DNA of 64,000 nt from Bacteriovorax stolpii. Lineage in GTDB: Bacteria > Bdellovibrionota > UBA2428. The stretch's first letter is position 1. Every line of letters starts with the position of its first letter. The DNA is taken from assembly GCA_945881775.1 (NCBI GenBank), contig CAMCVE010000010.1:1-64000 (forward strand), written 5' to 3'. The translations under genes were made by a program, and so were the position numbers. The notes beneath the pieces were generated by a model. The model was not told the DNA's origin and did no database searches. It worked only from the letters and a program-made list of their open reading frames with translations. This document shows, piece after piece, positions 41,325 to 50,729 of the stretch.

Positions 41325-42158
41325 TTATTGCAGAAGCTTAAGGGCCATTGATGTGTTCTGGTTGGCTTGAGCCAAGACAGAGGTCGATGCTTGGGTCTTG
41401 ACCGTGTCACGGGTCAGGTCCGAAGTCACCATTGCGTAGTCAGCATCCTTGATACGGGACACTGCAGCCGAGAAGTTCTCAATGCCGGTCTCGGTGTTGT
41501 TGATCGTCGATTGGAGACGGTTCTGCAAGGCACCGAGGTTGGAACGGTTCGCGTTCAGAACGATAAGAGACTGGTCAAGTTTATCGAGTCCTTCTTGAGC
41601 GGAACCTTTTTGGGTGATGTCGATCCCTGTCAATCCCAAGGAGTCCAAGCTGACGTTGGTCTCACCAGGATTGTACGAGATACGGTCCAGGAACTCGTTG
41701 TTCTTGGAGCCGATTTGGAATTCGAGCTTGTCGCCTGACCCGTTCAGGAGGCTCTGACCGTTGTACTCGGTGCTTTGCGAGATACGTTCGATTTCGAGTT
41801 TCAATTGCTGCGCTTCGCGGTCGAGGTAGCCACGCTCTTTTTCGCCGACGGTGTCGGAAGCAGCTTGGACGCTCAGTTCGCGAAGACGGGTGATCATGTT
41901 ACCAACTTCGTTCATGCCGCCTTCTGCGACTTGGATGAACGAGATACCGTCCTGGGCGTTGCGGCCTGCTTGACGGAGACTGCGGATGTTCGCGTTCAGG
42001 TTCTCACTGATTGCGAGGCCGGCGGCGTCATCGGCGGATTTGTTGATGCGCGATCCCGATGCGAGCTTTTCGTTGGAAGAAGCGAGAGTGCCCTGGATGC
42101 TCTTCAAATTACGTTGAGCGTTCACGGACAGCATGTTTGTATTAATTCTCATTCCCAT
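41325..42158 (-). CDS. fliC: Flagellin (short type), second copy
   Basis: The 277-aa protein matches the first flagellin in layout: GMRINTNMLSVNAQRNL, LASGSRINKSADDAAGLAISENLNANIRSLRQA, and a C-terminal AAVSRIKDADYAMVTSDLTRDTVKTQ block ending in ALKLLQ. The two differ at many middle positions, so they are paralogues, not a recent duplication. An AAGGGGAA ribosome-binding site precedes the ATG. I could not identify a sigma28-like promoter upstream in the way found for the first copy. A strong TTCG-loop terminator follows. Confidence 0.95.
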   Translation of the reverse strand: MGMRINTNMLSVNAQRNLKSIQGTLASSNEKLASGSRINKSADDAAGLAISENLNANIRSLRQAGRNAQDGISFIQVAEGGMNEVGNMITRLRELSVQAASDTVGEKERGYLDREAQQLKLEIERISQSTEYNGQSLLNGSGDKLEFQIGSKNNEFLDRISYNPGETNVSLDSLGLTGIDITQKGSAQEGLDKLDQSLIVLNANRSNLGALQNRLQSTINNTETGIENFSAAVSRIKDADYAMVTSDLTRDTVKTQASTSVLAQANQNTSMALKLLQ

Positions 42159-42563
42159 TTGTTATTCCCCTTCAAAGTTCAATCGATCACCTCCGTGTTC
42201 AGTTCAGTCGTCACAAAGAGTTTGCCGCTCTTCGTATCGCTTCGGCCTTAATCCGTGGCCATTGGTTATTGTTCGTGTCAGTTAAGTTAAAGTTTCAGGT
42301 TTGTTCTGACTTGCTCATCCTAAGTTATTTTGTTCGCCTAGGACTTGCGTCCGTCCTTAGTTTCGAACTGATTAAAGTTCGTCTGTCCTCCAACCCTCCT
42401 CTCTTTCGCGCTGACCCGGAACAACTCGCGGGACCAGAGACACCTTGGAGTGATGTCATTTGCGCACTTAGTACGATTCGGAATTTTGACGCTCGACTTT
42501 AAGGAAAATCGCAATTATTTTGACTTCTTGCGGTGCGTTGTTAATGTTGCGTCGCGTAAAAGT
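42159..42563. other. 405-bp intergenic region between flagellin and rsmH
   Basis: No gene was seen. It is the divergent promoter region of the second flagellin and of the dcw-type genes. A sigma70-like promoter for rsmH is at 42520-42547. No mraZ gene, which often starts dcw clusters, was found. Confidence 0.5.
42520..42547 (+). promoter_or_regulatory. Sigma70-like promoter upstream of rsmH
   Basis: TTGACT (42520-42525), a 16-bp spacer and TAATGT (42542-42547) lie 16 bp before the rsmH ATG at 42564. The spacer contains CGGTGCGTT, the same core as the operator-like repeats near the first flagellin. Confidence 0.45.
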
Positions 42564-43466
42564 ATGGAAACTTTTCAATTATCTCACACACCCGTCATGC
42601 TCCGCGAGGTGCTGAATTCTTTGCCTGAGGGTCGCGTTGAGCGATGCTTGGACGTGACAACAGGCGGCGCGGGTCATTTGGCGGCAATTTTGGAACAAAA
42701 ACCCCGTTGGAAGGCTGACGCCTGGGACCGAGACCCCGACGCCGAGGCGCGCATTTGGAAGAATCTTTCGGCGCGAGGACTCGAAGGACGAGTTCAGTTT
42801 ACTCGAAAGGATTTTGCTCAGCCACCTGTAGATCCTTCGGTTCTCTATGACTTCATCATGGCGGACATAGGCGTCTCTTCGTTTCAACTCGACGATCACG
42901 CTCGTGGAATGAGTCTTCACTCTGAGCAGAAGCTCGATTTCCGCATGGATCCCTCGAGCGGCGCTCCCTTTGGTGTCTGGCTTGCCGCTATCGAGGAGCG
43001 CAAACTCGCAGAGATTTTCTACCGCTACGGAGAAGAACCCAAAGCTCAGAACCTCGCAAAAAAGATGAAGGCGTGGGGCGGCGATTCGCTCGCAAGTGCC
43101 AAAAATTTTGCGGATGCTGTCAGTCGAGCTCTTGGCTACAACCCGCACGAAAGTCGCAGACACCCAGCGACTCGAGTTTTTCAAGCGCTCCGAATCGCGA
43201 TCAACGATGAACTGGGTCAGCTTGAGCGGCTCCTTGAGTGGGCTCCTGGTCATCTGGCGGAGGGAGGGCGTCTTCTTGTTTTGAGTTTCCATTCGCTTGA
43301 AGACCGTATCGTCAAACATCGCTTTCAGACCTTGGCTCGCGATAAGGGAGGCTTTGTTTTGCCCTTCACGAAGCCCTTGGTTCCATCGGAAAGCGAGACC
43401 GAATCCAATCCCCGCTCTAGAAGCACAAAACTTCGCGTCATCGAGCGCAGAAGCTTGGGGATTTGA
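42564..43466 (+). CDS. rsmH: 16S rRNA m4C1402 methyltransferase RsmH (MraW)
   Basis: From METFQLSHTPVMLREVLNSLPEG the 300-aa protein has the SAM site DVTTGGAGHLAAIL, the DIGVSSFQLDDHARGMSLHSEQKLDFRMD block and the LLVLSFHSLEDRIVKHRF motif, all diagnostic. It methylates C1402 of 16S rRNA. As the first gene of a dcw-like cluster it is followed by ftsL, ftsI and murE. I chose the ATG at 42564 because homology starts there, though the frame is open to 42450. mraZ is absent upstream. Confidence 0.95.
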   Translation: METFQLSHTPVMLREVLNSLPEGRVERCLDVTTGGAGHLAAILEQKPRWKADAWDRDPDAEARIWKNLSARGLEGRVQFTRKDFAQPPVDPSVLYDFIMADIGVSSFQLDDHARGMSLHSEQKLDFRMDPSSGAPFGVWLAAIEERKLAEIFYRYGEEPKAQNLAKKMKAWGGDSLASAKNFADAVSRALGYNPHESRRHPATRVFQALRIAINDELGQLERLLEWAPGHLAEGGRLLVLSFHSLEDRIVKHRFQTLARDKGGFVLPFTKPLVPSESETESNPRSRSTKLRVIERRSLGI

Positions 43467-43504
43467 GCCGCTCCCCTTAAACTAAAGGGAGGGGGATCTC
43501 GATC

Positions 43505-43852
43505 ATGGGCACTCACCAGTCGCACGACTCGGAGGGACAGGGTTTATTCAAGATTGTCATGGTGTTGGTTTTGGGAGCTTTGAGTTTCCTAGGTCACGCC
43601 TGGCTGCGGACCAAAGTTGTGACCACCAGTTTTGAAGTCGAGCAATCGCGTAAGGCACGGACGCGTCTCGAAAATGATTGGGTGGAGCTCAAGGCAATTC
43701 ATGAAAGCCGCCTCAACGCAGCTCGACTCGAGGCCCTCAGAGAGCGTTTGGCGGATCAGGGCGAAATGTTTGTGGAGGCTCGTCCTGAGCAAATTATTTT
43801 TCTGTCCGAACCAATCCTCGCAACGTCGAGCGTTAAGGAGAGGCTCCCGTGA
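43505..43852 (+). CDS. ftsL: FtsL-like cell division protein
   Basis: The 115-aa protein has a short cytoplasmic N-terminus, one membrane helix at about residues 14-34 (LFKIVMVLVLGALSFLGHAWL), and a coiled-coil periplasmic part (SFEVEQSRKARTRLENDWVELKAIHESRLNAARLEALRERL). Its position between rsmH and ftsI, as in most dcw clusters, supports FtsL, which links FtsB/FtsQ to the septal synthase. Sequence alone is weak, as usual for FtsL. Its last 4 bp overlap the ftsI GTG start. Confidence 0.72.
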   Translation: MGTHQSHDSEGQGLFKIVMVLVLGALSFLGHAWLRTKVVTTSFEVEQSRKARTRLENDWVELKAIHESRLNAARLEALRERLADQGEMFVEARPEQIIFLSEPILATSSVKERLP

Positions 43853-45798
43853 CACGACTCCGTCTGGGTCTTTTGTTTTCGATGTTCGCGTTGTGTGCAG
43901 GCCTTTTAATCTTTCGGGCCTTTCAGTTGCAGGTCATGCCGAGCAAGAACGTACAGCGGCTCGCGAGCCGGCAACTCAAAAAGACTGTCGAGATTGTGGG
44001 ACGACGCGGAGCGATCCGTGATCGAAAAGGGCGTGAGCTTGCCGTTTCCGTCAACACCTCGTCGATCTATGTGAACCCACATTTGGTGAAAAACATTCGC
44101 AAGGTTTCAGCGGATCTTGCTGCGATCCTTGGGCTACCGCGTGAGAAGGTTTTTGAGCGCTTGCAAAAAGCGCGCAGCAAAAAATTTATTTGGCTCGCCA
44201 GGCAGCTTGATCACGCGCAAATGGCGAGACTCAAAAAAATTGGAATTGAAAATCTTGAGGGCGTGGGTCTCCTGCCAGAGTACCGGCGCGACTATCCCCA
44301 TTCGACTCTCGCGGCGCATGTGCTTGGCTATGTCTCCGTCGACGGGAAGGGACTGGCGGGTCTGGAGTACGTGCAGAACGACCGCCTCAGCGGAGGAAAG
44401 CGCTCTTTCGAGGTGCTTCGAGATGCCCGAGGTCGGCCCATTTTTAGTCAGATGGATCAGATCCGCTTGGACGACATGCGCGGTGAAGATCTCACGCTGA
44501 CTCTGGATCTCTCACTGCAGGCGCGGGTCGAGAGAATTCTCGCCGAATCCGTCGAAAGACATGAGGCCGATGCGGCGCTGGCGATCGTAATGAACCCCCA
44601 CACGGGCGATGTGCTCTCACTCGCAAACTATCCCCGTTTCGATTTGAACCATGTGAATCTGTCGAGCGCTGACCAGCGACGCAATAGGGCTGTCACGGAT
44701 CCCATGGAGCCCGGGAGCGTCGTTAAGGCGTTTGTCGTGGCCCAGGCGCTCGAAGATAAAGTCGTCAGTCCCGCGACGATGCTCTCGGGTGGTGGCGGTA
44801 AGATTCAAATCGGGCGCAAGACGATTCGCGAAGCGGATAAGAAGCATTCCTTCGATCAGGTTTCGGTGCGTGATCTGATCCGCTTTTCGAGCAACGTCGG
44901 GACGATCAATCTTATGCGAAAGATGGGATTTGATCGAGTTGTCGATATCTATCGCAAGGTGGGCTTTGGCCAGCTCACGGGCTTGGGCCTGCCAGCCGAA
45001 TCGAGAGGAATTTTCCGGGTGCCTTCGTCGAAGCAGCTTCTCGAGCAAGCCACAATTAGCTTTGGCCACGGTCTGGCGACGACTCCGTTGCAGATCGCGA
45101 CTGCGTATGCCGTTTTTGCCAACGGCGGCTACCGTATTCAGCCGCGGCTGATCCTCGATCCTAAGGCAGCACCGCTTGTGCGTGGTGATCGTATTTTTTC
45201 GGAACAGACGACCGTGCAGATTCGTAGCATCCTAGAGAAGGTCGTCGAGGAAGAGGGTACGGGTGCTCTGGCTAAAATCGAGGGCTACCATGCGGCTGGC
45301 AAAACAGGGACAGCCATCAAGACCGATCCTAAAGGCGGCTACATGGCAGGCGCCTACTGGTCTTCATTCGCGGGCTTTTTCCCCTCGCAGAACCCCGAAG
45401 TTGTTGTCTACGTGCTCGTAGATCATCCTCGTAGAGACGGTAAGTATGCAGGTGCTGTTGCGGCGCCACTCTTTGCAGATATCGTCAAATCCTATCTCGG
45501 CGTCGGAGCCGCGGGAGCTCCTTCGATGATTGCGCGTCGACTCCCGCTGAAGGACAAAAGCGCCGGAAGAAATTCTGTTCTTTTGGGTGATGATCCACTG
45601 AAACAAGCTCTTTCGAATCTCGAACAAAACCGAATGCCTGATCTCGTGGGACTGTCACTCACAGAGGCGATGAGAGTTCTTGAAGAAGAGGATCGTCGTA
45701 TCGACATCATCCACCCCGGGCGTATTGTTGAGGAGCAGCTCCCGCCCGCAGGTGAAACAATCGCAATTGGCGAGCGCGTTCGCCTCAAGTTGAGGTAA
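43849..45798 (+). CDS. ftsI: Septal peptidoglycan transpeptidase FtsI (PBP3) with one PASTA domain
   Basis: The 649-aa class B penicillin-binding protein starts at a GTG (overlapping the ftsL stop) with a membrane helix (LGLLFSMFALCAGLLIFRAF) and a pedestal (RRGAIRDRKGRELAVS). Its transpeptidase motifs are MEPGSVVKAF (SxxK), SSNVG (SxN) and GKTGTAIK (KTG). A single C-terminal PASTA-like domain follows (MPDLVGLSLTEAMRVLEEED...PAGETIAIGERVRLKLR), a feature of some non-gammaproteobacterial FtsI. It crosslinks septal peptidoglycan. murE follows 7 bp later, consistent with an operon. Confidence 0.95.
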   Translation: MTRLRLGLLFSMFALCAGLLIFRAFQLQVMPSKNVQRLASRQLKKTVEIVGRRGAIRDRKGRELAVSVNTSSIYVNPHLVKNIRKVSADLAAILGLPREKVFERLQKARSKKFIWLARQLDHAQMARLKKIGIENLEGVGLLPEYRRDYPHSTLAAHVLGYVSVDGKGLAGLEYVQNDRLSGGKRSFEVLRDARGRPIFSQMDQIRLDDMRGEDLTLTLDLSLQARVERILAESVERHEADAALAIVMNPHTGDVLSLANYPRFDLNHVNLSSADQRRNRAVTDPMEPGSVVKAFVVAQALEDKVVSPATMLSGGGGKIQIGRKTIREADKKHSFDQVSVRDLIRFSSNVGTINLMRKMGFDRVVDIYRKVGFGQLTGLGLPAESRGIFRVPSSKQLLEQATISFGHGLATTPLQIATAYAVFANGGYRIQPRLILDPKAAPLVRGDRIFSEQTTVQIRSILEKVVEEEGTGALAKIEGYHAAGKTGTAIKTDPKGGYMAGAYWSSFAGFFPSQNPEVVVYVLVDHPRRDGKYAGAVAAPLFADIVKSYLGVGAAGAPSMIARRLPLKDKSAGRNSVLLGDDPLKQALSNLEQNRMPDLVGLSLTEAMRVLEEEDRRIDIIHPGRIVEEQLPPAGETIAIGERVRLKLR

Positions 45799-45805
45799 GT
45801 GGCCC

Positions 45806-47245
45806 ATGATTCGCTTCAATAAGTTTCCGGAACTCCAACTTCGGGGTCGTCGATTGGTTTGGGATACGAGGCAATCCGAGGGTGCAGATGCCGAGATTGT
45901 CTATCTCAATTCCTCTGCCTCTTTGGATGTCAGCACGAAGCTTCGCGGTCGCTTGGCCGCAGCTGAAGTCGTGGCAGATGACGTGGTCACTCGTCTGGGG
46001 CGGGACTCCTCCGAGGCAGCAGGTTTCCCCTCGCGGCGACTCTGCGTTATTGGGGTGACGGGCACCAACGGCAAAACAAGCGGCACTCATATTATGGCCT
46101 ACGCTCTTGCAGCTCTTGGGAAGAGAGTGATGCAGATCGGGACACTTGGAGTGCAGGTCTGGGAAAAGAGGCCTGATCACGTTGGCGCGCACATCGTGTT
46201 TTCTGAGGAAACCGGATTCACGACGCCTCAGGCGCCCTCGCTTCACGATCTATTTCGGCAAGCTCTAGAGGCCGGAGTGACTCACGTCGTGATGGAAGTG
46301 AGCAGTCATGCTCTCATACTCGGGCGAGTCAGCGGCGTTGAATTCGATGGTGGCATTTTTACGAATCTCTCTCAGGATCATTTAGACTTTCACGGCACTA
46401 TGGAAGCTTACGGTGCCGCCAAGAGACTTCTCTTTTCGAGAGAGCTCCTCATCTCTTCCAAGAAGCGCAAGGTTGCTGTGATTGGTCTTCCGGATCAAAT
46501 GTCTGAAAGTTTTTTTGCGAACGGGATTGGTGAACTCCCTGGAGTCACTCGACGAGATCTCCGGATAGGTGAATTTTTCTCTGTCGATGCGGCGTCTTTG
46601 TCTGGGCTCGAACTTTCACTTGGCGGTCACGGCAAACTACAGACCACGCTCATTGGGGTGCACAACGCCTGGAACCTTGCGCTCAGTTTTGCGATGCTCG
46701 AGAGTCTCGAAGGAATTGCCTTGGCCGATTTTTCGCGAGTGATGGCCTCGTACCCAGGAATTCCAGGTCGCTTCGAGCGAATCGGGACCCATTGCTTTGT
46801 AGACTACGCACACACACCCGATGCTTTAGAAAAAGTTCTTTCAACTTTAAGGACGACTCTGCGGGGTGATGAAAAGATTGTGGTGGTATTTGGCTGTGGG
46901 GGAGACCGAGATCGAGGCAAGCGCCGTCAGATGGGTCAAATCGCGGGCCAGTGGGCTGATGTTGTTTGGGTGACGAGTGACAACCCTCGTACCGAAGATC
47001 CTCAAAGTATCCTCGATCAAATTGTGGTCGGCGTTGAGGCTAAGGATCGTTTGAAACTAAGGATCTGTGTCGACAGGGCGGAAGCGATTCGACGCGCCCT
47101 CGAAGAATCTCGCCCCATTGACGTGCTCATTGTTTGCGGAAAAGGGCATGAAAGCTACCAGATCATCGGGACCGAGAAGTTTCCATTCTCGGATCAAGAC
47201 TGCATAAAAACGTATCTGAAATCGTCTTTGGATGCTCGAGGCTAA
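45806..47245 (+). CDS. murE: UDP-MurNAc-tripeptide synthetase MurE (meso-DAP type)
   Basis: The 479-aa Mur ligase has the ATP site GVTGTNGKTSGTH, MEVSSHALILGRVSGVEFDGGIFTNLSQDHLDFHGTM, and the C-terminal TSDNPRTEDP. The DNPR motif marks meso-diaminopimelate specificity. It adds the third residue to the stem peptide in the cytoplasm. The N-terminal substrate domain is a little short. The last 83 bp overlap the convergent glycosyltransferase gene, so at least one of the two C-termini is unusual. No murF, mraY or murD follows, so the dcw cluster stops here. Confidence 0.93.
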   Translation: MIRFNKFPELQLRGRRLVWDTRQSEGADAEIVYLNSSASLDVSTKLRGRLAAAEVVADDVVTRLGRDSSEAAGFPSRRLCVIGVTGTNGKTSGTHIMAYALAALGKRVMQIGTLGVQVWEKRPDHVGAHIVFSEETGFTTPQAPSLHDLFRQALEAGVTHVVMEVSSHALILGRVSGVEFDGGIFTNLSQDHLDFHGTMEAYGAAKRLLFSRELLISSKKRKVAVIGLPDQMSESFFANGIGELPGVTRRDLRIGEFFSVDAASLSGLELSLGGHGKLQTTLIGVHNAWNLALSFAMLESLEGIALADFSRVMASYPGIPGRFERIGTHCFVDYAHTPDALEKVLSTLRTTLRGDEKIVVVFGCGGDRDRGKRRQMGQIAGQWADVVWVTSDNPRTEDPQSILDQIVVGVEAKDRLKLRICVDRAEAIRRALEESRPIDVLIVCGKGHESYQIIGTEKFPFSDQDCIKTYLKSSLDARG

Positions 47246-48170
47246 GGTAGCCTTGCCTGACGACTTGCTCGTAGAGTTCTAAATAAGAGATTGCCATCTT
47301 CTGGGAGCTGAAATGGGCTCGCACCCGTTCGCGACAAGCTTCGCGAGAAAGGCGTGGTACTTCGCTCTTGAGATAATCAGACATCTCTTCTGTCGAGCTG
47401 CTCACGAGTCCACATTCTGGTGTGACGATCTCGGGCAGAGATCCGAAAGCGCTCGCCACCACGGGCACTCCACAGGCAAGAGCTTCGATGACGGCGATGC
47501 CGAAAGGCTCATGCCAAAGTACGGGAAACAGAAGCGCATCGCTTCGGTGTAAGAGTTCAATTTTTAGAGCGTCGTCTACGTTGCCGAAGAATTTGGCGTG
47601 AGTAGCAAAGAGTCCCCACGGACTGAGAGGACGTCGGCCACCCGCGACCAGAAGCTGGTGTCCCGCAGCGCGAGAAATAGCCATTGATCCTCTCAAATTT
47701 TTTACGCTCCAGGAGGCCTTCGCCAGAAACATCGCGCTTCGAGTGGGTCTGAGATCGGTCTTCATAGGATAGCGATCGAGCTTAAGGCCGTTGTGAACAA
47801 AAAATTTCGACGAATGACGTTCAGCGTGATTGCGGCTTACGAAAACGGAATTGCGAGGAAAACTTTCTCCGGGTTTGCCATTGCCTTGGATGCTCACGAG
47901 GTGAGGGAAGTCTTTTGGGAAAGAGTCCGGCGGGAGAGTGTGAAAGTGAACGATGTCGATGCGTTTTGATTCGAGGAGGCGCACCCAATCTTCGAGGCTC
48001 ACCGGCAAGGGGGCCCATTGTCCGAAGGGCACCACGCTTCCCTCTTTGGAGAGAATCGTGATCTCATGACCCAGGGTCGATTGTTCCTCGGCGCCCCAAT
48101 AGGCTGCTCGTTCGGTGCCTCCGTAGCGGAGAACGGGAACGACTGCCGGTATGAAGTGCGCGACGTGCAT
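47163..48170 (-). CDS. Glycosyltransferase (GT4-like)
   Basis: The 335-aa protein has a GT-B type architecture: an N-terminal GG-T region (VLRYGGTERAAYWGAEEQSTLGHEI), DIVHFHTLPP, VSRNHAERHSSKFFVHNG, and the C-terminal donor motif WHEPFGIAVIEALACGVPVVASAFGSLPEIV (E-x7-E-type). This fits GT4 retaining glycosyltransferases of surface or cell-wall glycans. The substrate is unknown. It converges on murE with an 83-bp overlap. The last 25 residues (LCSLDPRMETSRSR) are shared DNA with the murE end, which may indicate a C-terminal extension by frameshift or stop loss. Confidence 0.82.
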   Translation of the reverse strand: MHVAHFIPAVVPVLRYGGTERAAYWGAEEQSTLGHEITILSKEGSVVPFGQWAPLPVSLEDWVRLLESKRIDIVHFHTLPPDSFPKDFPHLVSIQGNGKPGESFPRNSVFVSRNHAERHSSKFFVHNGLKLDRYPMKTDLRPTRSAMFLAKASWSVKNLRGSMAISRAAGHQLLVAGGRRPLSPWGLFATHAKFFGNVDDALKIELLHRSDALLFPVLWHEPFGIAVIEALACGVPVVASAFGSLPEIVTPECGLVSSSTEEMSDYLKSEVPRLSREACRERVRAHFSSQKMAISYLELYEQVVRQGYLSLEHPKTISDTFLCSLDPRMETSRSR

Positions 48171-48286
48171 GTCTTAGACCCTAGCCCGGGCCTCGGGGGG
48201 GCGTCAAAAGACTGCCGGCCTCTCAAACACAGTGTCTTAATGGGATCTTAAATTTTCCTGGCGAATCTGCCGATCTACAATGAAGG

Positions 48287-50590
48287 ATGGGTATGCAACA
48301 GCGGGCAGGGTCCGGAAAGCTGTCTTTGAAGACGATGGGCAAGGCTCGGGCCTTCTGGTGTCTTATCGCATTTGCGCTCGCTTCGTGCCGCGGTTCGACT
48401 TTGAGTGATCAGTTTTATTCCGGTGCGAAACGTCAGGAAGGTCTCGATAACAACTCGCTGTATCTGTGGGAGCGTTCGCCTGCCGTGGCTTCGGGCAACT
48501 ACAACATCCTGTCCTCGGCCAATTTCGACCGCGAGATCTCAAAAACCTTGAGATACCTCTCCAATATCAGCAGTGTGCGCGCGCCTCTGGCAAGCGACGA
48601 TTTGGTGCTTCAGTATTCGCATGTTGATGAAAGCGCTCCGACCTTCTTCAAGTGGGCTGGCAAACGCGTTCCATGGCAGGACAATCCTGATTTTCGGGTT
48701 TTGTTTGCTTACGCCGAACTCGACCGGGGGATCGGCTATGTCGACGCTTTGATGAGCTCGGGGTACTTGACCGAGGCTCCTGCGAAATTATTCGCCTGGA
48801 GGCAGGCTGTTTGCACAGGACAAACGCGTGGCGAACGTAGTTGCACGGCTTCGACAGACATTTTGGCGGCACCGGCGCTTCCCCTAACAGTTTCAGCCGA
48901 CAACTCGACCTTCCCTGGCGGCAATGATTCTGTGGTGACAGACACGGGATTTTGTCCTTTCTTCAGCAACGAATATTATCTCGGGACAGGTTCGGCTTGT
49001 ACGGGTCGCGAGACCAACACCAACTGGAAAGCGGACTGGCATGCGGGACTCGTGCGCCGCCAGGTTTCGTTCTATCGAGACTACGAGTACAAGAAACTCA
49101 ATCTCGTGGACGACGGAGATACGGTGATTCATGAGCTCGCTCACGTTCTGCAAACCGCGATCAATCCTGCGCTGCTTGAATCTAAACCTGGCCAGAATTT
49201 GCACCTTGATGCGATCATCGAGGGCAGTGCCGACTTTTTTGCTGCAGCTTATCGCCGTGATGACCGCGTCTTCAGGTACGCAATCAACAACCTTTATCCG
49301 ATCTACCCTGACAGCTATGTAGGAGAGCTTCGGGGCGCTGAAAGAGACCCCGCCAATTCCCTCTATTTCCCCAATGCCTATTCCTACAAATCTCCCTACG
49401 ATATCGGGCGCGTGATATCGGGGGCGATGAATGACTACCGTAAACTTCTCGCGGGAGAAACGGTCCCAACTCTCGCCGTCTCAACGGCCATCACCCCGGC
49501 CTCTCCCGCTGCAGACAGTGAAGTTGCCTGGGACATGGCTGTGGGGGTGCTCTTTCAAACCTTTTACGAACTCAGTTCGACAGACCTTACGATTTCTCTG
49601 AATCGCTTCGCGGGACGCATGGTTGAAGTCTGTGTGGGGATGGGGACGGAAAAATGCAATTCGACGATTGTTCAGCAGGTCTTGACGAATCGAGGACTGC
49701 TCAACTTGCGCTATTACAGTCCAACCTTGTACTCGGGCCAGAATCCGACGGCCCAGGATCTTATTCTTCCGGGAGACGCAGGAACCGCTAATAATTTTCT
49801 CTTCTTGCTCGGCCAGTCCAAGGAAACGGCCGATCAGGCCGAACAACGCTGGGGACTCAATATGCCCACGACTTTAGGGTGGGCGCCCTTCTTGCCTGGA
49901 GGTTCGACGGAATTTGCCAACGATGACGGTGTGATTAATCCTTGCGAGGCGATTGTGGTTTTCCCCCAGATCACCAACAACACGCAGCTGGAGTATTGGA
50001 AAGCGGACCGTACACCGGCGGATGTCGCTTATCCGGACATCGTCGGTCACATCACCAGCTACGACACCATTCCGCTCGCAGAGCGGGGCATTGATTTCAT
50101 CGATCTCAATTGGAGTATCGCGGCAGCTGCGATCGGCTTTGATCTGTTCTTCCATCCCACGCTCGGCAGTATCGATCCTTATACGGGCGTTAACCCCGAC
50201 GACATCCGCGGCATTCCTTATCTCAAGCCGGGTGAGGACGTGCAAACTCTCGTGAAGACGCAGACAAGCCGCCTCTACGAGATTCAGCAGGAGAAAGCCC
50301 ATGATCTACCCTGGTCTTCAAAAGTGGTCACGAGTCCCGCCCAGAAGGCCAAGCTACGCTCCTCTTCGGGCTGGCTTTTCCTAGCTCCTCAGGATCCGGC
50401 CTCGGTCTCGGAGCCAACGGATGTCTCCGCGACCCTTACTTTTAAGATCACCTATGCCGCTTACAACCGGATCACTCACACGACCCAGAGTCTGATCTAT
50501 TCTATCAACGACGCTAAGGCGGAGACCTCGGCTTCAACCGTGACACAGTCGATCCGCGTGTCGACGGTCGACGCGGATTTCTGCAAATAG
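48287..50590 (+). CDS. Predicted secreted Zn-metalloprotease lipoprotein
   Basis: The 767-aa protein has a lipoprotein signal with lipobox LASC (Cys34). A zinc-binding HELAH occurs at residues 282-286 (DTVIHELAHVLQ), and the EGSADFFAAAYRRD at 312-325 supplies a Glu downstream, as in gluzincin-type sites. The rest is large and unknown, with repeated aromatic/Asp motifs. It should be anchored to a membrane and cleave proteins or peptidoglycan-linked peptides in the envelope; the actual substrate is unknown. An ATG at 48335 would give a compact 18-residue signal; 48287 is kept because a ribosome-binding site is weak for both. The gene precedes the Tad locus by 139 bp. Confidence 0.7.
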   Translation: MGMQQRAGSGKLSLKTMGKARAFWCLIAFALASCRGSTLSDQFYSGAKRQEGLDNNSLYLWERSPAVASGNYNILSSANFDREISKTLRYLSNISSVRAPLASDDLVLQYSHVDESAPTFFKWAGKRVPWQDNPDFRVLFAYAELDRGIGYVDALMSSGYLTEAPAKLFAWRQAVCTGQTRGERSCTASTDILAAPALPLTVSADNSTFPGGNDSVVTDTGFCPFFSNEYYLGTGSACTGRETNTNWKADWHAGLVRRQVSFYRDYEYKKLNLVDDGDTVIHELAHVLQTAINPALLESKPGQNLHLDAIIEGSADFFAAAYRRDDRVFRYAINNLYPIYPDSYVGELRGAERDPANSLYFPNAYSYKSPYDIGRVISGAMNDYRKLLAGETVPTLAVSTAITPASPAADSEVAWDMAVGVLFQTFYELSSTDLTISLNRFAGRMVEVCVGMGTEKCNSTIVQQVLTNRGLLNLRYYSPTLYSGQNPTAQDLILPGDAGTANNFLFLLGQSKETADQAEQRWGLNMPTTLGWAPFLPGGSTEFANDDGVINPCEAIVVFPQITNNTQLEYWKADRTPADVAYPDIVGHITSYDTIPLAERGIDFIDLNWSIAAAAIGFDLFFHPTLGSIDPYTGVNPDDIRGIPYLKPGEDVQTLVKTQTSRLYEIQQEKAHDLPWSSKVVTSPAQKAKLRSSSGWLFLAPQDPASVSEPTDVSATLTFKITYAAYNRITHTTQSLIYSINDAKAETSASTVTQSIRVSTVDADFCK

Positions 50591-50675
50591 CCAGCCGCCA
50601 TGGGGCCCGGCGCCTTCTTAACCATAACTTCACTCGGTCCCTAGGCTCCTTTTCGATATCCTATCTTTAGAGCCC

Positions 50676-50703
50676 TCAAGATATTGTCGATCACGGACGA
50701 TAA
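50676..50703 (+). promoter_or_regulatory. Sigma28-like promoter of the Flp pilin genes
   Basis: TCAAGATA (50676-50683), a 12-bp spacer and GACGATAA (50696-50703) match the sigma28 pattern TAAAGTTT-N11-GCCGATAA and resemble the promoter proposed for the first flagellin (same 12-bp spacer). Transcription would begin near 50710, 20 bp before the first pilin ATG. Confidence 0.45.
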
Positions 50704-50729
50704 GTCTCTGAGATCAAGGGGAGGCTAGA

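Noticed and set aside
42159-42563. Missing mraZ upstream of rsmH
   Set aside because: I looked for a small MraZ-like frame and found none; absence is noted but not scored as a finding.
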